Positions 1 to 11,594 are shown, counted from the stretch's first letter. The stretch: 64,000 nt of DNA from Marasmius tenuissimus (GCA_029532415.1 JAQOTA010000050.1:6758001-6822000); one strand, 5' to 3'. Notes: generated from the sequence alone by a model not told the origin. Program-made: numbers and translations.

Positions 1-143
1 CGGACAGTCCCTCAGGACCACCAGGGTTGCTGCTGAAGCTTTTAGCAAAAGGCGTAGGAGTCAACGCAAGGAGTGAATTTCAAGATAGTTACACTTAGTA
101 CAGCAGACATGACTACATAAACTAATCTTAGTCAATCAAGCCC

Positions 144-1542
144 TTAGAAGGTCAAGGTCTGGCCAGCGCTGGCAGTGACCGAAGACTCGACACTGCCGAC
201 GGCGATCAAGCTGTAGGAGTAAGGCGCAGTGTTGAAGTCTCCAACGGGAGCCGTGTTTTCTCCTCCACCGAAGTCGTTTCCTTTGGCTACAGCAAAGCCA
301 CCGTCAGTATCATAGAGGGGCTTCTTGGCACCTATTAAATAATGATTAAGGAGGTTTCTGGGAAGCCCAGAGGTATTGATACTCACCGACCCAGACGTTG
401 TTTTCGACGAGAAGCTGAGCACCGTCACGGGTGTTGATACCGTCGTTGTTGTTCTCAAAGTAGTTGTTGAAGATGTGACCGTGACCTGTAGTTTAGGTGC
501 ATTAGCCAAATTCTTGTCAATGCCCTACTCATATCCGGAAGCCTCTCACCGAATCGGAAGGAAGGTGTGCGAGAGTTGAGGTTGCTCCAGTAGTTGCCAA
601 CAAAAGTAACGGTCATGGGGGTATCCTCGGCACCGTTGCTGTCGGAGTGACCAACTAGGGAGGCCTGTTGAACCGTGCGGTCAGATTCAACTTTCTGAGA
701 TAATTGGCGAGTATTTTACCTTCCAGTGGTCGTAGAGCTTGCTGTTGGAGACAGTAATTCCAGTAACACCGTGGGTGATGTCGAGAAGACCGTCGTAACT
801 ATTGTAATGAATCAGTACCGACAAGTCTTCGTAGAGTAGGTTGTCTTCTTACAAGTCCTGAGAAAGGATGAATCAGGTCAACAAAAGCGTGAAATATTCA
901 GTGAGGCAAACCTTGTCGTGGTCTCTGTCACTGGAGAGGTCGACGTGGTCAACCCAGACCTGGTGAGCATTTTGAACGCCAATAGCATCACCGGCTTCTG
1001 CGAGAACCTTGGAGATCTTGACATTTCGGATGATAACATTGGAAACATCAAGGACACGGAGGCCAACGCCGACAAGCGAGGATCCTGCAGCACCTAGAAC
1101 GGAGGTGTTGGCTCCCACCTTCACGACGGTGTTTCCCGTGATTGTGCCTAGTAAATCCTCGCTCAGTCCACGTTATTCGATAGTTGACACCTACCCACCA
1201 GAGATGATGACGACCTTCTTGCCATCGCCCGACACTGCACTTGTGAGGGCAGACAAGCTGGTAACAGTTGTTACGGTACCACCAGAGCCACCTGATGTTC
1301 TGTAGAGCGATTAGTTGGGTAATGCAAAGAAATGCCGAGAGAAATAGCGATATTTACCCTCCGTTCATGGTGGCGTACCCGATGTTAGCAACATCGTTCG
1401 TGCTTGCGCGCTTCTCGACAGGAGAGGCCTGTAAAAGAATACATAAGTCGCATTCTGGGTGAGCCGGAACAATATGCAAGTCGCGACGTACGACGGTAGC
1501 TTGAACGGCGATGAAAGCAACGATGGAGGCGAGCCACTTCAT
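144..1542 (-). CDS. Secreted pectate lyase, polysaccharide lyase family 1
   Basis: Predicted extracellular enzyme cleaving de-esterified pectin by beta-elimination. Exons inferred from GT-AG signals: 1492-1542, 1358-1428, 1199-1299, 912-1147, 853-857, 720-798, 550-664, 387-485, 144-331. They total 945 nt (314 aa) with no frame break. The protein starts with a signal peptide (MKWLASIVAFIAVQA) and a Kex2-like PVEKR site. It continues with the PL1 parallel beta-helix signatures: AGDAIGVQNAHQVWVDHVDL, DRDHDKDFYDGLLDITHG, VTFVGNYWSN and the RTPSFRFG segment that carries the family's catalytic arginine. It ends with FGGGENTAP and a short hydrophobic tail. The start at 1542 is chosen because the upstream in-frame ATG (1608) lies almost on the TATA box. 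Intron 1 is 63 nt, so it can be read through in frame, but removing it restores a normal signal-peptide/propeptide junction. The 5-nt exon is needed to complete the DKDFYDG motif. Family assignment is firm; expression and substrate range are inference. Confidence 0.93.
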
Positions 1543-1620
1543 TGTAAAATGAGATTCAAAGACTAAGAGAACCAAGACCGATGAACAAGTCTGGGTCTTC
1601 CCCGCCAAAATATGCCCCCC

Positions 1621-1628
1621 TTATATAT
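1621..1628 (-). promoter_or_regulatory. TATA box of the pectate lyase gene
   Basis: On the minus strand the sequence reads TATATAAG about 80 nt upstream of the chosen start codon, a normal TATA-to-ATG distance for a fungal gene with a short leader. Confidence 0.55.
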
Positions 1629-3129
1629 CTCTTCTGAGACGACATTGAAGATTACTGTACGAGCTATTTCCAGGGTCACTGGCCTCGGTAGAGACTCGGT
1701 CGGCAGTCCAAAAATTCATTCATGAATCCTTTGGCCGCTCCTTCAACAGCGATCCGGCGGTCCGTTTTCTGCCAAACACACGACTGTGTAAGGCTGATTC
1801 TCGGAAGATTAACGAATATGAGCGCTGTATGTATGACGTGAAGCGCGAAGGGCCGTGGAATCAGGAACCATGCGGAAGCAGTAGTTCTTGGGATCGAGGT
1901 TGCCACTGAAGGTGATGATCACTCGGACCTCGGTGGAGAAGCATCTCCTCCTCCCTCATCTTGTCGATGCACACGTCTCGGATACAAATTAGGAAAGAGG
2001 CAGCGTTCATGCTTACACGCGCGGATCATGATGACTGTACCTCTCCCCAGAGAACAGACTCATCCCTTGTCGCCGAAGGCTTTGGCCTCGTAATGGAGAT
2101 TTTCCGAAGACCTATACTTATCCTAGCAGTACAAGTATAGGTCTTTAGTGATAGCGTACTATATTCGGCCCACACGAGCCGCCAGAATTGACGGTCCGGT
2201 ATGTAAGTGATGGTTATTGAATATTCGAAGGCGAGAGTTGGTGAACGATTACTGAGGTTCAATGAGGATGGGCAGAAGACAACGATCCTTTGACCCCCTC
2301 CAATTGCATCCAAATACCCACGAGGCACGAAATGCTGTCACCAGACATATCGCCATTAGATCTCTAGAACCGAGCCTTGGAGAGGTTTCTGCGGAGGGGG
2401 ACGTTTTACGGGCGGTCAAAGTGTCACAAGCTCATTGTACAGACGCTTTTTGGCGAATGGCGAGCATGCATTAGTTGAACTCGAACCTGTTATGGGTCAG
2501 TAACAAGGCCTTCCGTTCTGGCAAAGAAGTTGGTACTGAGTAAAGCTTGATAACGTAGTATACTTCTGTGCCAGAGGGCGGACTCCAAGGGCCGCTTGTT
2601 CCACTGAGTGGCGATAACTTTCTCGTCGCTATTATTGTCCAAGCTTTAGCCTTCATTTCGTCAGGCTCCAGCACCATATTCCACACTGACAAAAGCCAAG
2701 ACCTAGGGTTCTACAGTGCCAAGGCTTGAGTGATTGAGTGGCCCAATCTTGCCTTGATTTCCTTTTGATTTACTCTTTCGAAGGTTGAACATGCTCGAAC
2801 CCCCGCTCTCCCAGTTTAAGTTTCTCGGCGCAACGGCTGCCGGCCGGGCCGCCTTCTCGGGCCTCAGAGGGGCCCGGACATAGACTCTCAGTGGGCGATG
2901 AATCGAAGCTGTCGAATGTTTACTTAGACTACTAAGACTTCGCCGTCCCCATTCCTCAATCTGTAAGATTCTTGTGACCACACGGAGCGCGATAGTCGGT
3001 CGTAATCATGCACAAGGCCCATGAGCATTTCCTCGCTGCAGTGGTTCTCATGAAGATGCCGAACACCCGGGTTCCATCGAAATGACTTTCTTCTAAGTGA
3101 CGTAGGTACATAATGTGGTCACGGAAGCT
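1629..3129. other. Intergenic region between pectate lyase and P450
   Basis: No reading frame here resembles a known protein or shows a consistent exon pattern. The stretch holds a perfect 13-bp inverted repeat (2107-2119 with 2133-2145) and a GC-rich patch around 2820-2880. Nothing else can be supported. Confidence 0.5.
2107..2145. repeat. Perfect 13-bp inverted repeat (hairpin)
   Basis: AAGACCTATACTT at 2107-2119 is followed after a 13-nt loop by its exact reverse complement at 2133-2145. No T-run follows, so it is not a simple terminator. Its role is unknown. Confidence 0.6.
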
Positions 3130-5454
3130 TCAAGCATCCCTCAAGGCAACCTTCAACGGCAACTGAGGTCCAGCTTCCCATTTGCCTTTGACCATGGGGG
3201 GGTTCGAGCCCGCTCTGACGTGCTCAATCTCAATCCCCTCGACAGGGGAGAGCTTGAAGGTCTCAATAAGGGCGACTGTAGCCACCTGAAGATTCAAAAG
3301 ACTGAAAATGACAGGGTTAGAATAATGAATCCAAATATGAGAAGAGAGCTCACGCGAACCGCCAACCAATACAGGCACGTACGCCGCTACCTTAAGAAGG
3401 AGATGTAAAATTTTGGCCTATAAGGGAGAATAAAACGTACTAAAGGTCATCACATTTGCATACACTCCCAAGGTGGTCGGCCGGTCAGTATCGAGGTATC
3501 GCTTTGGGTTCCACACGTTCGAATCATCACCCCATACAGATTCGAGTCTACTGACAAGGTTATTGGTAGCCAAAGGACAGGAAAGGCGATATATACTCAC
3601 CTATTGTATTTGAAGATATTCAAAATTACTCTCTGCCCTTGGATAACGGGAATCTCCTTCAACAACGCCCCCGATAGATCGGCGATTGGGACGTCTAGAG
3701 GTATGACATCATTAGTCTCAGCTTCTCTGACGATGTCCGGCGCAATGGGGTAGAACCTCAGAGTTTCCTGATTGTTCAGCATATGAACAAGGTGGCAAAT
3801 ACAATAGTGTAGGGTTTGCTTACTTCGATGGCTGCATTCAAGATAGGCATGCCTTCCAGATCCTTCACTGCAAGAGGACCGTCATTTCCCGTCTGGACGC
3901 GAACCTCCCGTATCTCTTGGATCAACTTTGCTTGCCATTCCGGATTGTACGCCAACTCGTACAATAACCAAGTAAGTCTATAACAAAAAATGGCGTTAAC
4001 TCGAATAGTCGCAACGTGCCAATCACAGCATACGCAGATGGGGTCGTGAGATACCCGGCAAAGGTAATGGTCCTGCATGCGCAATAGGTATCAAGTCAAG
4101 CGGAAAATGGGTTACGATATAATGACTCACGTCATCTGAGCCAGAGCTTCGACAGGGAGCAAGCACTTGCTTGGGTCTTCCGCGGCCAATGAGCGAGCTA
4201 GAACGCTCGAGTCAGTCGCATCCAATGAGCTAAGGTCATATCTACCTATGACGCTCAGTATATCCTGATCTTTCTCCGCTCCACTGCGGTCCACCTTTTG
4301 AGCAATCAACCCCTTCGCAACGCGTTGGCTGGCCGCAATCCATCGTGCAAATCGTTTGTCTTCCTTCGTTTTCCACATGCTGATAAGAGCAATGACGGGC
4401 TTAGGGAGGAACCGATAGGAGGCGTTGCGGAGCATTTTGAGTTGCGTTGGGTTGACAGAGTCGTTACTGAAGATCAAGAGGTACACCATTAGTTGATCGT
4501 TCAATAATAGGCGATCTAACTCACAATAGGTTATGGAGTAAGTCACGAAGATTGTCTTTCCGTCCCGTCGCATTGAAATCGAATTCGAACATGGCTGAGA
4601 AAGAGGCAGTAAGGAACAAGTCTTTGCTTTTGGCTCGAAATCTACACACACACCTTCTCCAAAAGCGTCGAATGTCATTCTGTGTATATGTTCAAAACAG
4701 TCGATACTCGTTGCTCCGCTCTCAATAGCAGACCGCCATTTCCCTATCAGCTGCAGTTGAATACTACGTTGAGCACAATGGTCAACTCATGCAGATATGT
4801 GGCTCACTGATTGGGCACATGTTTCGAAGACCTGGGCAAAGGGACGAATTTGTGCAGCAGAGAACACGGGGTTCATAATCTTCCTCTGTCGTTGATGGAT
4901 GTCGCCTGGCGAAATACAAATCAATCAACACCATGACTTCCAAATGTGGGTATGAGCTTACCATTGACGGTTGCAATCCCAGGTCCGAATATTTTTTCGC
5001 TTTGTTGCACCATGTCCATGGGCTTCTTGTACCGGTATACAGACTTGTGACAGATGTGCTGGAGCGCACGGGGGTCGGATACATGCAAAATCTCTTCCTA
5101 TTCGTTTGATTCGACGTGCATGAGTCACTCAAACAATACGAAGAGGAAACCGCGCCGACACTCACCCCAAAGATCCCAGTTATGCGGAATACAGATCCAT
5201 ACTGCTCGTACCAGTTGTTTTCAAGCTCGCCTATCTTCCTCAAACGGGTTACTTCCTGCTCGTGTCCTATACCAGTTCTGGGTCTGAGACTGAGAGACAG
5301 ATAACAAGAGCGGCGACTGACCAAGGAGGAAAGATGGTGACGGCGGTCCTTGGAGGGTTCTGAGCGACCGTCTCCGCGCCCGAATAGCCAAGGCAAGAAT
5401 AGCGCTGGTGAGTACGGCTAGGGAAGCAGTTAAGGGGTAGATGAGTGATGGCAT
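3130..5454 (-). CDS. Cytochrome P450 monooxygenase, membrane anchored
   Basis: Heme-thiolate monooxygenase, expected in the endoplasmic reticulum with a P450 reductase partner; substrate unknown. Exons inferred from splice signals: 5322-5454, 5166-5266, 4962-5097, 4808-4905, 4654-4750, 4525-4594, 4246-4466, 4131-4197, 4034-4072, 3824-3977, 3601-3767, 3441-3550, 3354-3390, 3130-3301. They sum to 1602 nt (533 aa), a normal P450 length, and every junction keeps the frame. An N-terminal hydrophobic anchor (about residues 7-24) precedes arginines and the proline-rich hinge GPPSPS. The I-helix motif FAGYLTT lies at about 312-318 (AG-x-x-T), the K-helix ExxR is ETLR at 373-376, and the heme loop is FSSGVRACIGWRF with ligand Cys471. 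The I-helix has Y-L where D/E-T is usual. Introns are 48-68 bp. No secondary-metabolism cluster is visible beside it. No CYP family is assigned. Confidence 0.93.
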
Positions 5455-7210
5455 GTTCTGGGTAGTACAATTGTCCGTTGAGGCCTGCTCCTCTAATTAT
5501 ATGCTCTCGGTCGTCGATATCAGCCCTCCGGATGGGCTACTAGACAAGGATTGCGTGAGAGACAATACACCACCTTGATAATACTGATTACCCACGAACC
5601 ACTCAACGGGTGGCTTGCCGAGGTCGAGAGACGTCGCTGGGGTCCGAGGAATATGTTGAAGCTGCGGAAACAAGTAATATGTTGTCAATAGCCCATCAGA
5701 AAGTAAAAGTTAGTGGGGCATTTTAGAACGGTTCCGTCTATAGTGTGCATACAGCGAGTGACTCCTGTGTATTCGAGAGACCCATATCAGTTAATGTAAG
5801 CCTATCGAAGGAACTTCAAATGTCAGGTGTGATCTATGTGCCCAGGCTATTACGCATTCGGGCTCATAACCGAGATAAATATCAAGCTCGCAAACGTCCC
5901 GATGACCAGATTTTTGCCGACCCTATAGCATATTTTTGTCATGGCTATCGCTTGCTTCTCTGGTTCTCGGGTCAACGTAAGGGTCACGACTCACAAATAC
6001 AATTGGCTCGGTTACCTCCCACCCCGGCTGGACGGATGTGACAAAACAATGAGCGTCATGATGATTTTTTTGGAATGTGTTCTATCTCCCCGTGTCCCTT
6101 GAGGCCAATGATGGAGGCCTCAAACTTGCCTCAAGCTTACTCGGTAAGATATCCGCACGGACCGTGTCTTTTCAATAATAAGGCTAAGCACCGTTCAACA
6201 CCATAGGAGGATTTACATCTATTAGATATTGAGAGTCGACGAGAAAACGGTAGTCAGCGCGAGTGATTCCCCTGAACTTTGATAGCCAACCTTCCAGAAA
6301 GGCAGAGCAGTGCTGACTGATCGTCGACAAGGTTTATATTTCAAGGTTTACCGCAGTCACTTTGTTGACCCGAATGAAACATCGTTATGGCGGGCATCGT
6401 GCAGCTAAGCAATCAAAGGAATCAAGCCTAGAGGAACAGCTTCATGGTGAGGTCGTGGAAGGGGTACGTTTTGAAAACAAAAGGTTTATGTTGAAGGGAG
6501 AGGTTGACTTCCTGCGAAGACCTCCTAAATCGTTTCTTGAGGACAACCTTCAGATGATGGAATCATAGCTGGAGCTCGAATATAAATCCAACTGAAAAAG
6601 AAACTGAGAGTCGCGAGACGTACGTTGACCGGCTACCAAGTACTTTAACCTCCAAATTCAAACCAGTTTGACCGTCTGTTAGTATCTATTTTTTCACGAG
6701 TCGGAGTTGGGCCCACCATAAAATAAAGAGGTATGTACGAGAAGGAGCGTTGAAGATAGAAACGTTGGCGTTGAATCATTGAAGAAATAGGAGTAGCATC
6801 GACTCTACGCCGGATTCGACTACAAGATCAACCAAATTGACGCAAAAAGTGAATACATGAGAAAAACACTCAGCCAGAGACAGTAGGAAACAAGGCTCTA
6901 CCTCGCGCAAACGCAGTGCGACAAAAGATCTGAATACTCAGTGACGTGAAGACTAGCAGAGTTGACTCACCGAGCATGCAGCATACGTCTTGGATTCTCT
7001 CCGGTGGATTTGCGAATGAGCGGGGGTGATCGAGTGGACGTGCTGGACCTTGATGGGTCCGAGCAAAGAAAAAAAAGAGCCATTGTACGTCACCAGGCGC
7101 TTGCTGATTTTCGGTACTCGGATCCGAAATACCGATGGTAAACAAACGCGTAGCTCTAGTGTTATGAGCTGCTATAGAGTTCCCCTAAATTATTCCAGGA
7201 ATAGGCTCTC
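5455..7210. other. Intergenic region without a recognisable gene
   Basis: Only short unsupported reading frames occur. Near 7120 there is a degenerate copy of a dispersed palindromic motif centred on CGGATCCG, also found near 12590 and 48130. Confidence 0.5.
7114..7138. repeat. Dispersed palindromic motif, copy 1 (degenerate)
   Basis: CGGTACTCGGATCCGAAATA resembles the better copies at about 12583 and 48124. All three share the core CGGATCCGAAAT and lie near T-rich or A-rich tracts. Confidence 0.5.
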
Positions 7211-8068
7211 ATGAGGTAAGCCGCCTTGGATCTTTGCTTATCGCCGCCCGTTAATTCCTGACCTCTCACACCGGGGGCATTTTGATGTCTAGTAGGGCCT
7301 GATGTGCTCGTGTCTAGTGTGTCAGACCCTAAGATAGACCATCAAACAAAGGTTTCCTAAGTCCCCCCAAGGGAAAACAACCATTGCTTGGACCGATCCC
7401 ACTAGATACAAGCACGTCGGATCCTACTAGACATCAAAATGCCCCCAGTGTCAAATTGCAGAACGCTTCGCTCGACTCCTCACTCCCCGAAAAAGCCCGC
7501 TGCTCCAATACGCTCAAAACCTGCCGCCATCTCATTCACGAACTTGCCAAGGCAACCACATTGGAACAGTCTTGTTCTGGACGTTGATTCTGTCACTGAT
7601 GGCCTCGGTGCAGAGCTTGTTAATGAGAACGAGTCTTCCTGCCGGAAGCTCGTGGAAGTGTCTGTCAATGCTGGCGAGCTATGACCGTTTTGACGTCGGT
7701 TCTGTAGGCTACTATATTTGTAGGTCCAGCCATAACAAGAATCACACGGGGTATCCTGATCTTCTGGCTGTTCACCTTCCTCATCACGTTTGACATTCAG
7801 GTTCACGTTTCAAGCTTCGGAGATTTTCTATCGTACCCTCTTCATCTTTGAGCTTTTGGCTCCTTATCCAACCAGACTCCGAGCCCTCTCAGCTCCGTAT
7901 GCTCTGAGTAATGTTTTGTGGATGCTTATGGGATTTACGAGATCGACCCAGAACGTCAATAATTTGCTTTACCATTGGAAACATTGTCTTTCAAAGCTGA
8001 GTGCCCGACGAGCCAGACATACCAAAGAACTCCGCTTCGTGATTCGAATCTACCCAAATTCAGCATAA
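7211..8068 (+). pseudogene. 5' fragment of an F-box/LRR-like gene
   Basis: The stretch matches the first part of the intact F-box gene at 48834-50526. It has a short first exon, ATGAG, followed by GTAAGC at 7216. The second-exon start (TTGCAG then AACGCTTCGCTCGACTCCTC) lies near 7457. Later blocks around 7670-7690 and 7780-8050 correspond to its leucine-rich part (LLAPYPTRLRALSAPYALS). Deletions and frame shifts separate the blocks, and the C-terminal half is missing, so it is not a working gene. A miniature transposon sits in what was the first intron. The sequence after 8068 continues into a flank that also occurs beside the 60.7-62 kb copy. Confidence 0.8.
7269..7450. mobile_element. CACTA-like miniature inverted-repeat transposon, 182 bp
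   Basis: The ends are terminal inverted repeats of about 50 bp beginning CACCGGGGGCATTTTG on the left and, read inwards, CACTGGGGGCATTTTG on the right. Both ends are flanked by the 3-bp direct repeat TCA (7266-7268 and 7451-7453). CACTG/CACTA termini with a 3-bp target duplication are the hallmark of the CMC/EnSpm superfamily. There is no coding capacity. It lies inside the first intron of the F-box fragment. Confidence 0.75.
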
Positions 8069-9400
8069 GTGGGTTCGTTATACGTACCTCTTAGTCTCGA
8101 AATTTGTAAGTGACCACTGAGCCCTGAATACTCCTTTTCACTGCAAATGAAGGAACAAGAGGATAGGCTACGCGCCAACTGAGTACTTGAGTGGTGCTGT
8201 CAATTAAATTCCGCAGTCAATTCCGCCCGTTACCTCGGGGATAGAGACGCCAAATATAGAGCTGTCGAAGCTCACAACGTCCCGGACCCGGAGCCGAATT
8301 ATGACAGTGAAGCTTCTTGTTCTGTCTGGATCCTTGCTAATGGATAATACATCAGATGCACGGGTCAGTGGATCAAGGTCAATTACTGAACGAACCGAAA
8401 TAGTGTAGGAATCAGGATAACAGATGGGCAGCCAGGATGTTAAGCTCCGCTCAGTCGGTATACGTCCTTATCACATTGCTCTATTAATGCTCCCTGTGGC
8501 GGGGCCTGACGGATTTGACAGATTTCGCAGCCTGGAGCTCGCGGAGTAAGTGCTTATCCAAGTGCCTGCACTTGACAGCAAATCTTGAACGCCTGTGACG
8601 ATATCCGGGCCCGACGCTTTCATAAATCCCCCTCATTCAAAGTTTGGGAGTAGTCTGTGAGTTGGGCGGGGAATTCATGCCCAGGCCACGGACATATGGT
8701 GAAGTCACAAGTTGAACTTCATCTCATGCATGAAAACCCAGTCAGTGAGACGAGCCGAGAACAGTCACGATCCCGCTACCTGTACAACATTACTTCTACA
8801 GGCACATCAGTTTCGGATCCCTAAGAAATATTGATTTGGTCGCTGTGGATCGAAAATATCATAGAGCTCAGCCAACATCAATCGGTTTACAGTATACAGA
8901 TGTGATACTCTTCTCGTGCGGGAGTTTCCATTCCGCCGCCCGGCCTTACAAACTCCTATAGCTCGCCACATTTTGAAGTAGGATGGGAGAAGTACTCATG
9001 ATCTTTACTGTTCCTACATCAAAGATGGAATGATGGTATGTTTACTGAAATGAATGATGAACTATTGATAGATCTCTCGCAACAGAAGTAGCATGGGTGT
9101 ACGGTCACTGAGTGAGTGCAGATAGAGGTAGTTTCAATTTCCATTGCTGCAAAGTGCTGCACCTCTTCCCAACTACTGGTTCATGTATACTGGATACGCT
9201 TGACGATTAAACATAGAGACAGGACACGCAACTCTTTAGGAAGCTATGAGATTGTTGACCCATCCCGCTCACCCCCGAAAAAGAACAGGACATGGCTCAA
9301 CTACTCTTCCATATGCCTGCAAGTGATTTCGACTCCCAATTTGGAGTAGTTCCTGATGTCCCTTACCACTATCTCAACAAACATCCCCAAAGAATGTTCA
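8069..9400. repeat. Old duplicate of the 60.8-62.1 kb region
   Basis: This non-coding stretch aligns by eye, with many substitutions and small gaps, to the region left of the secreted gene at 62170. Examples are the block around 8060-8130 against 60790-60860, and 8750-8850 against 61430-61530. No gene is recognised within it. Confidence 0.65.
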
Positions 9401-9407
9401 CCAACAG

Positions 9408-9415
9408 TATAAAAA
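9408..9415 (+). promoter_or_regulatory. TATA box of secreted peptide gene A
   Basis: TATAAAAA lies 84 nt before the start codon. The same box is at an equivalent place in front of the other family members. Confidence 0.6.
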
Positions 9416-9498
9416 CCCCCTTGAATTCGGCCTCAAAAGCCCAGAACCCAAACAATCATCACAATCTCCAAAGTCATCTACTACTCTCAACACCAGCA

Positions 9499-9851
9499 AT
9501 GTTATTCAAGGCCGCGACCATTGTCTATGCATTTGCTGTCCTCTTTGCCAGTCAGGCTATGGGCGCTGTCTTGATTGCCACTGACCCAGGTAACAGTTGT
9601 TCCCCGACACCAACGAGTACCCTACTGATCCTATGCGTTATCTACAATAGTCTCCGCTTGTGGACCCCCTCGCAACAGGGACCACCACGATGGCAGCAGT
9701 TGCAAGTACTATGCCGGTCCTTCCGACAAATCCCAGGTCATATCTGGCAGTATGTCGCCTGCTCAGTTATCTGTGTGTTGAATGTGGAGCTGATAATACG
9801 TCCCATTTAGCCTGTGTCAAGAAGAATGGCAAGCTGACATGTGTTGGCTGA
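9499..9851 (+). CDS. Small secreted 4-cysteine protein, copy A
   Basis: Exons 9499-9589, 9651-9749 and 9811-9851 give 76 aa without frame breaks. A signal peptide (MLFKAATIVYAFAVLFASQA) is followed by a short mature part with four cysteines spaced C-x13-C-x16-C-x8-C and the conserved box GSSCKYY. Both introns are in phase 1 and at the same positions in all family members here. The protein is predicted to be exported and possibly held by two disulfides. I do not recognise the family and assign no function; an effector or antimicrobial role would be speculation. A 3' F-box fragment faces it 165 bp downstream. Confidence 0.82.
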
Positions 9852-10016
9852 ACAGCTCGCAGAATTGATACAGAATGAAGAATAGAAGAGTTCACATGAA
9901 ACATGATCTCGTGATTCTGATGCTGTATACTATCTCAGTATTTGTTTGGATGGATTGCTGACCGACTCGTTACTGCACTGAACCTTCCCTCGGGGTCGCC
10001 AAATAAACCCAATTCC

Positions 10017-10510
10017 CTAGAGAAGCTGTGTTCTCTTAACTGTCAATGGGAGTCGAGTATTCAGAGGTTGACTTATTGTGCAAGATCGTCCTTCCAAACC
10101 CAGAAAACGTCCTTTGCACCCAAATTTCCTGTTATTCCTCGGTGATTCAGTATTGTGGAGACCATGCTTCTTGTAGTCACGCCATATCCGACCGACCGCC
10201 GTTGTCGGCCCAAACAACGCCTTCAAAACAGTTTCCCCAGCTCGTTCTAACTCCCTCAGCAACTCCACATCATGCAACACCGCAGACCTGAGCGGACGTA
10301 TGACTCTTGACTTAGACCGTGAGCGAATCATCCCTTCAAACATTCAAAGCAATTTGTTTTCGGCGCGCCAGTACCCTTCCACTACGATCTGAATTAACTT
10401 CAACTCGGGTAACATACCGGCTTGTTCCGGAGCAAAGGCGGAAGTTTGGCTGTAGTAAGACTCAGCTGGATCGTACGACCATAATGGTCCCTACTCTCTT
10501 TTCATCTTCC
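10017..10510 (-). pseudogene. 3' fragment of an F-box/LRR-like gene
   Basis: The minus strand matches the last ~490 nt of the intact F-box gene at 48834-50526. Matching segments include SYYSQTSAFA, EQAGMLPELK, MFEGMIRSRSKSRVI and the tail with VLFGPTTAVG. There is no F-box and no upstream half, and the frame is interrupted near 10345. It is arranged tail to tail with secreted gene A, the same geometry as three other places in the window. Confidence 0.8.
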
Positions 10511-11186
10511 CGGACTTGAAGTTGCAGTGCGACCTTTCGGCATTATTAGTGACGGGCAGAGAAATTTGAGCTGCATGCTCATCGACCTTATTCTTCCGAC
10601 AAAAAGGTCGCAGTCATGTAGTCTGGGTAGAGATCCAAAAGACTGGCATGTAGCAGGTACCACTAGGGCGAGAATTGATAGTCAATGATGGAGACAGGAA
10701 GGGTCTTAAGTCATTATTAAGCTCAGTTCTCTTCGGCCCTGGTCAACGGTGTGATGACTCGGCGAGTATCATGAGCTCCGTGAGGTCCTTGCGAGTCGGG
10801 CATTTGTTTGGGAGGTAATCGGCTTAGCGAGTGCGACGGGAGTGCCTATCTTCGTGAGTATCCAGAGGCAATATCTAGTTCCGTGAAGAGTAAGCTGCGT
10901 TGGGGCTGCTCATTTAACTGGGCTCCACCGATACCATTTTCGATGTGAGGCTAAACAGTACCAACGAATACCGACGTTTACATCCTCACTGACACTAGCC
11001 TCAAGATTCGATCAAAGATTGCCTGTTTTATCGTGGTTTCTCGGATTCCCAGACCCACGCCAGCGGTTCGGTTTGAGAAATGAGGAGTCTGACGGTTGAC
11101 CGGAGTTGTCCGGGGAGTAGTTTTAGAATCACAATCTTTACAGTACAATGAACAAACCAGAAATCACCATTCGTTCCATGTTTCGG
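10511..11186. other. Intergenic, no gene seen
   Basis: No supported reading frame or repeat was found in this stretch. Confidence 0.4.
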
Positions 11187-11594
11187 TCACGGTTGATACA
11201 CGACACGACTATTCCTCTCCACCGTCACTCTGCCCCCTTCCTTACTAATGACCCCGTCGTGGATGGCGTCGGCGTTGATCGAACTGTCCGAGCTATAAGG
11301 GTCTTTTGCAGCTACCACATCTAAAAAAAAGACCATATCCAGTTTAAACAGCAGGTAGAGACTGTAGGTATATACCATTCTTTTTGGCTTCGCTAGAACA
11401 AGAACAAAAGTGTCAGTACTGGTGTCGTTAGCTGAGAAAAATAACAAGACTTACCTATGCGAATTGCCGAGAGTCTCTAGGATACCTAACTCAACTTCCC
11501 TAACGGCCACAGTCCCAGACTCTATCAGCGGGATGACACCAGCAATAACGGCGGGAAGCACGAATGTAAAGGTGGAGGGAGACTTGAGATTCAT
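11187..11594 (-). CDS. Small secreted protein of unknown function (type 2)
   Basis: Exons 11455-11594, 11376-11392 and 11187-11320 sum to 291 nt (96 aa). All junctions are GT-AG: donors GTAAGT and GTATAT, acceptors TTCTAG and TTTTAG. The protein starts MNLKSPSTFTFVLPAVIAGV, a plausible signal peptide. The remaining part is hydrophilic, without cysteine, and rich in D, S, V and E (VVAAKDPYSSDSS). The middle exon is only 17 nt. A TATA-like box (minus strand TATATAG) lies near 11699. I do not recognise the family. The gene could be an isolated or decaying gene, so expression data would decide. Confidence 0.55.

Noticed and set aside
1354..1608. Pectate lyase start at 1608 and no first intron
   Set aside because: That start almost overlaps the TATA box, and the read-through region would put a hydrophilic insert in the signal peptide; the 63-nt intron has good GTACGT and TTTTACAG signals.
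2810..2890. GC-rich patch that could be an rRNA fragment
   Set aside because: It did not match any rRNA segment I could recall, and the flanks look like ordinary intergenic DNA.
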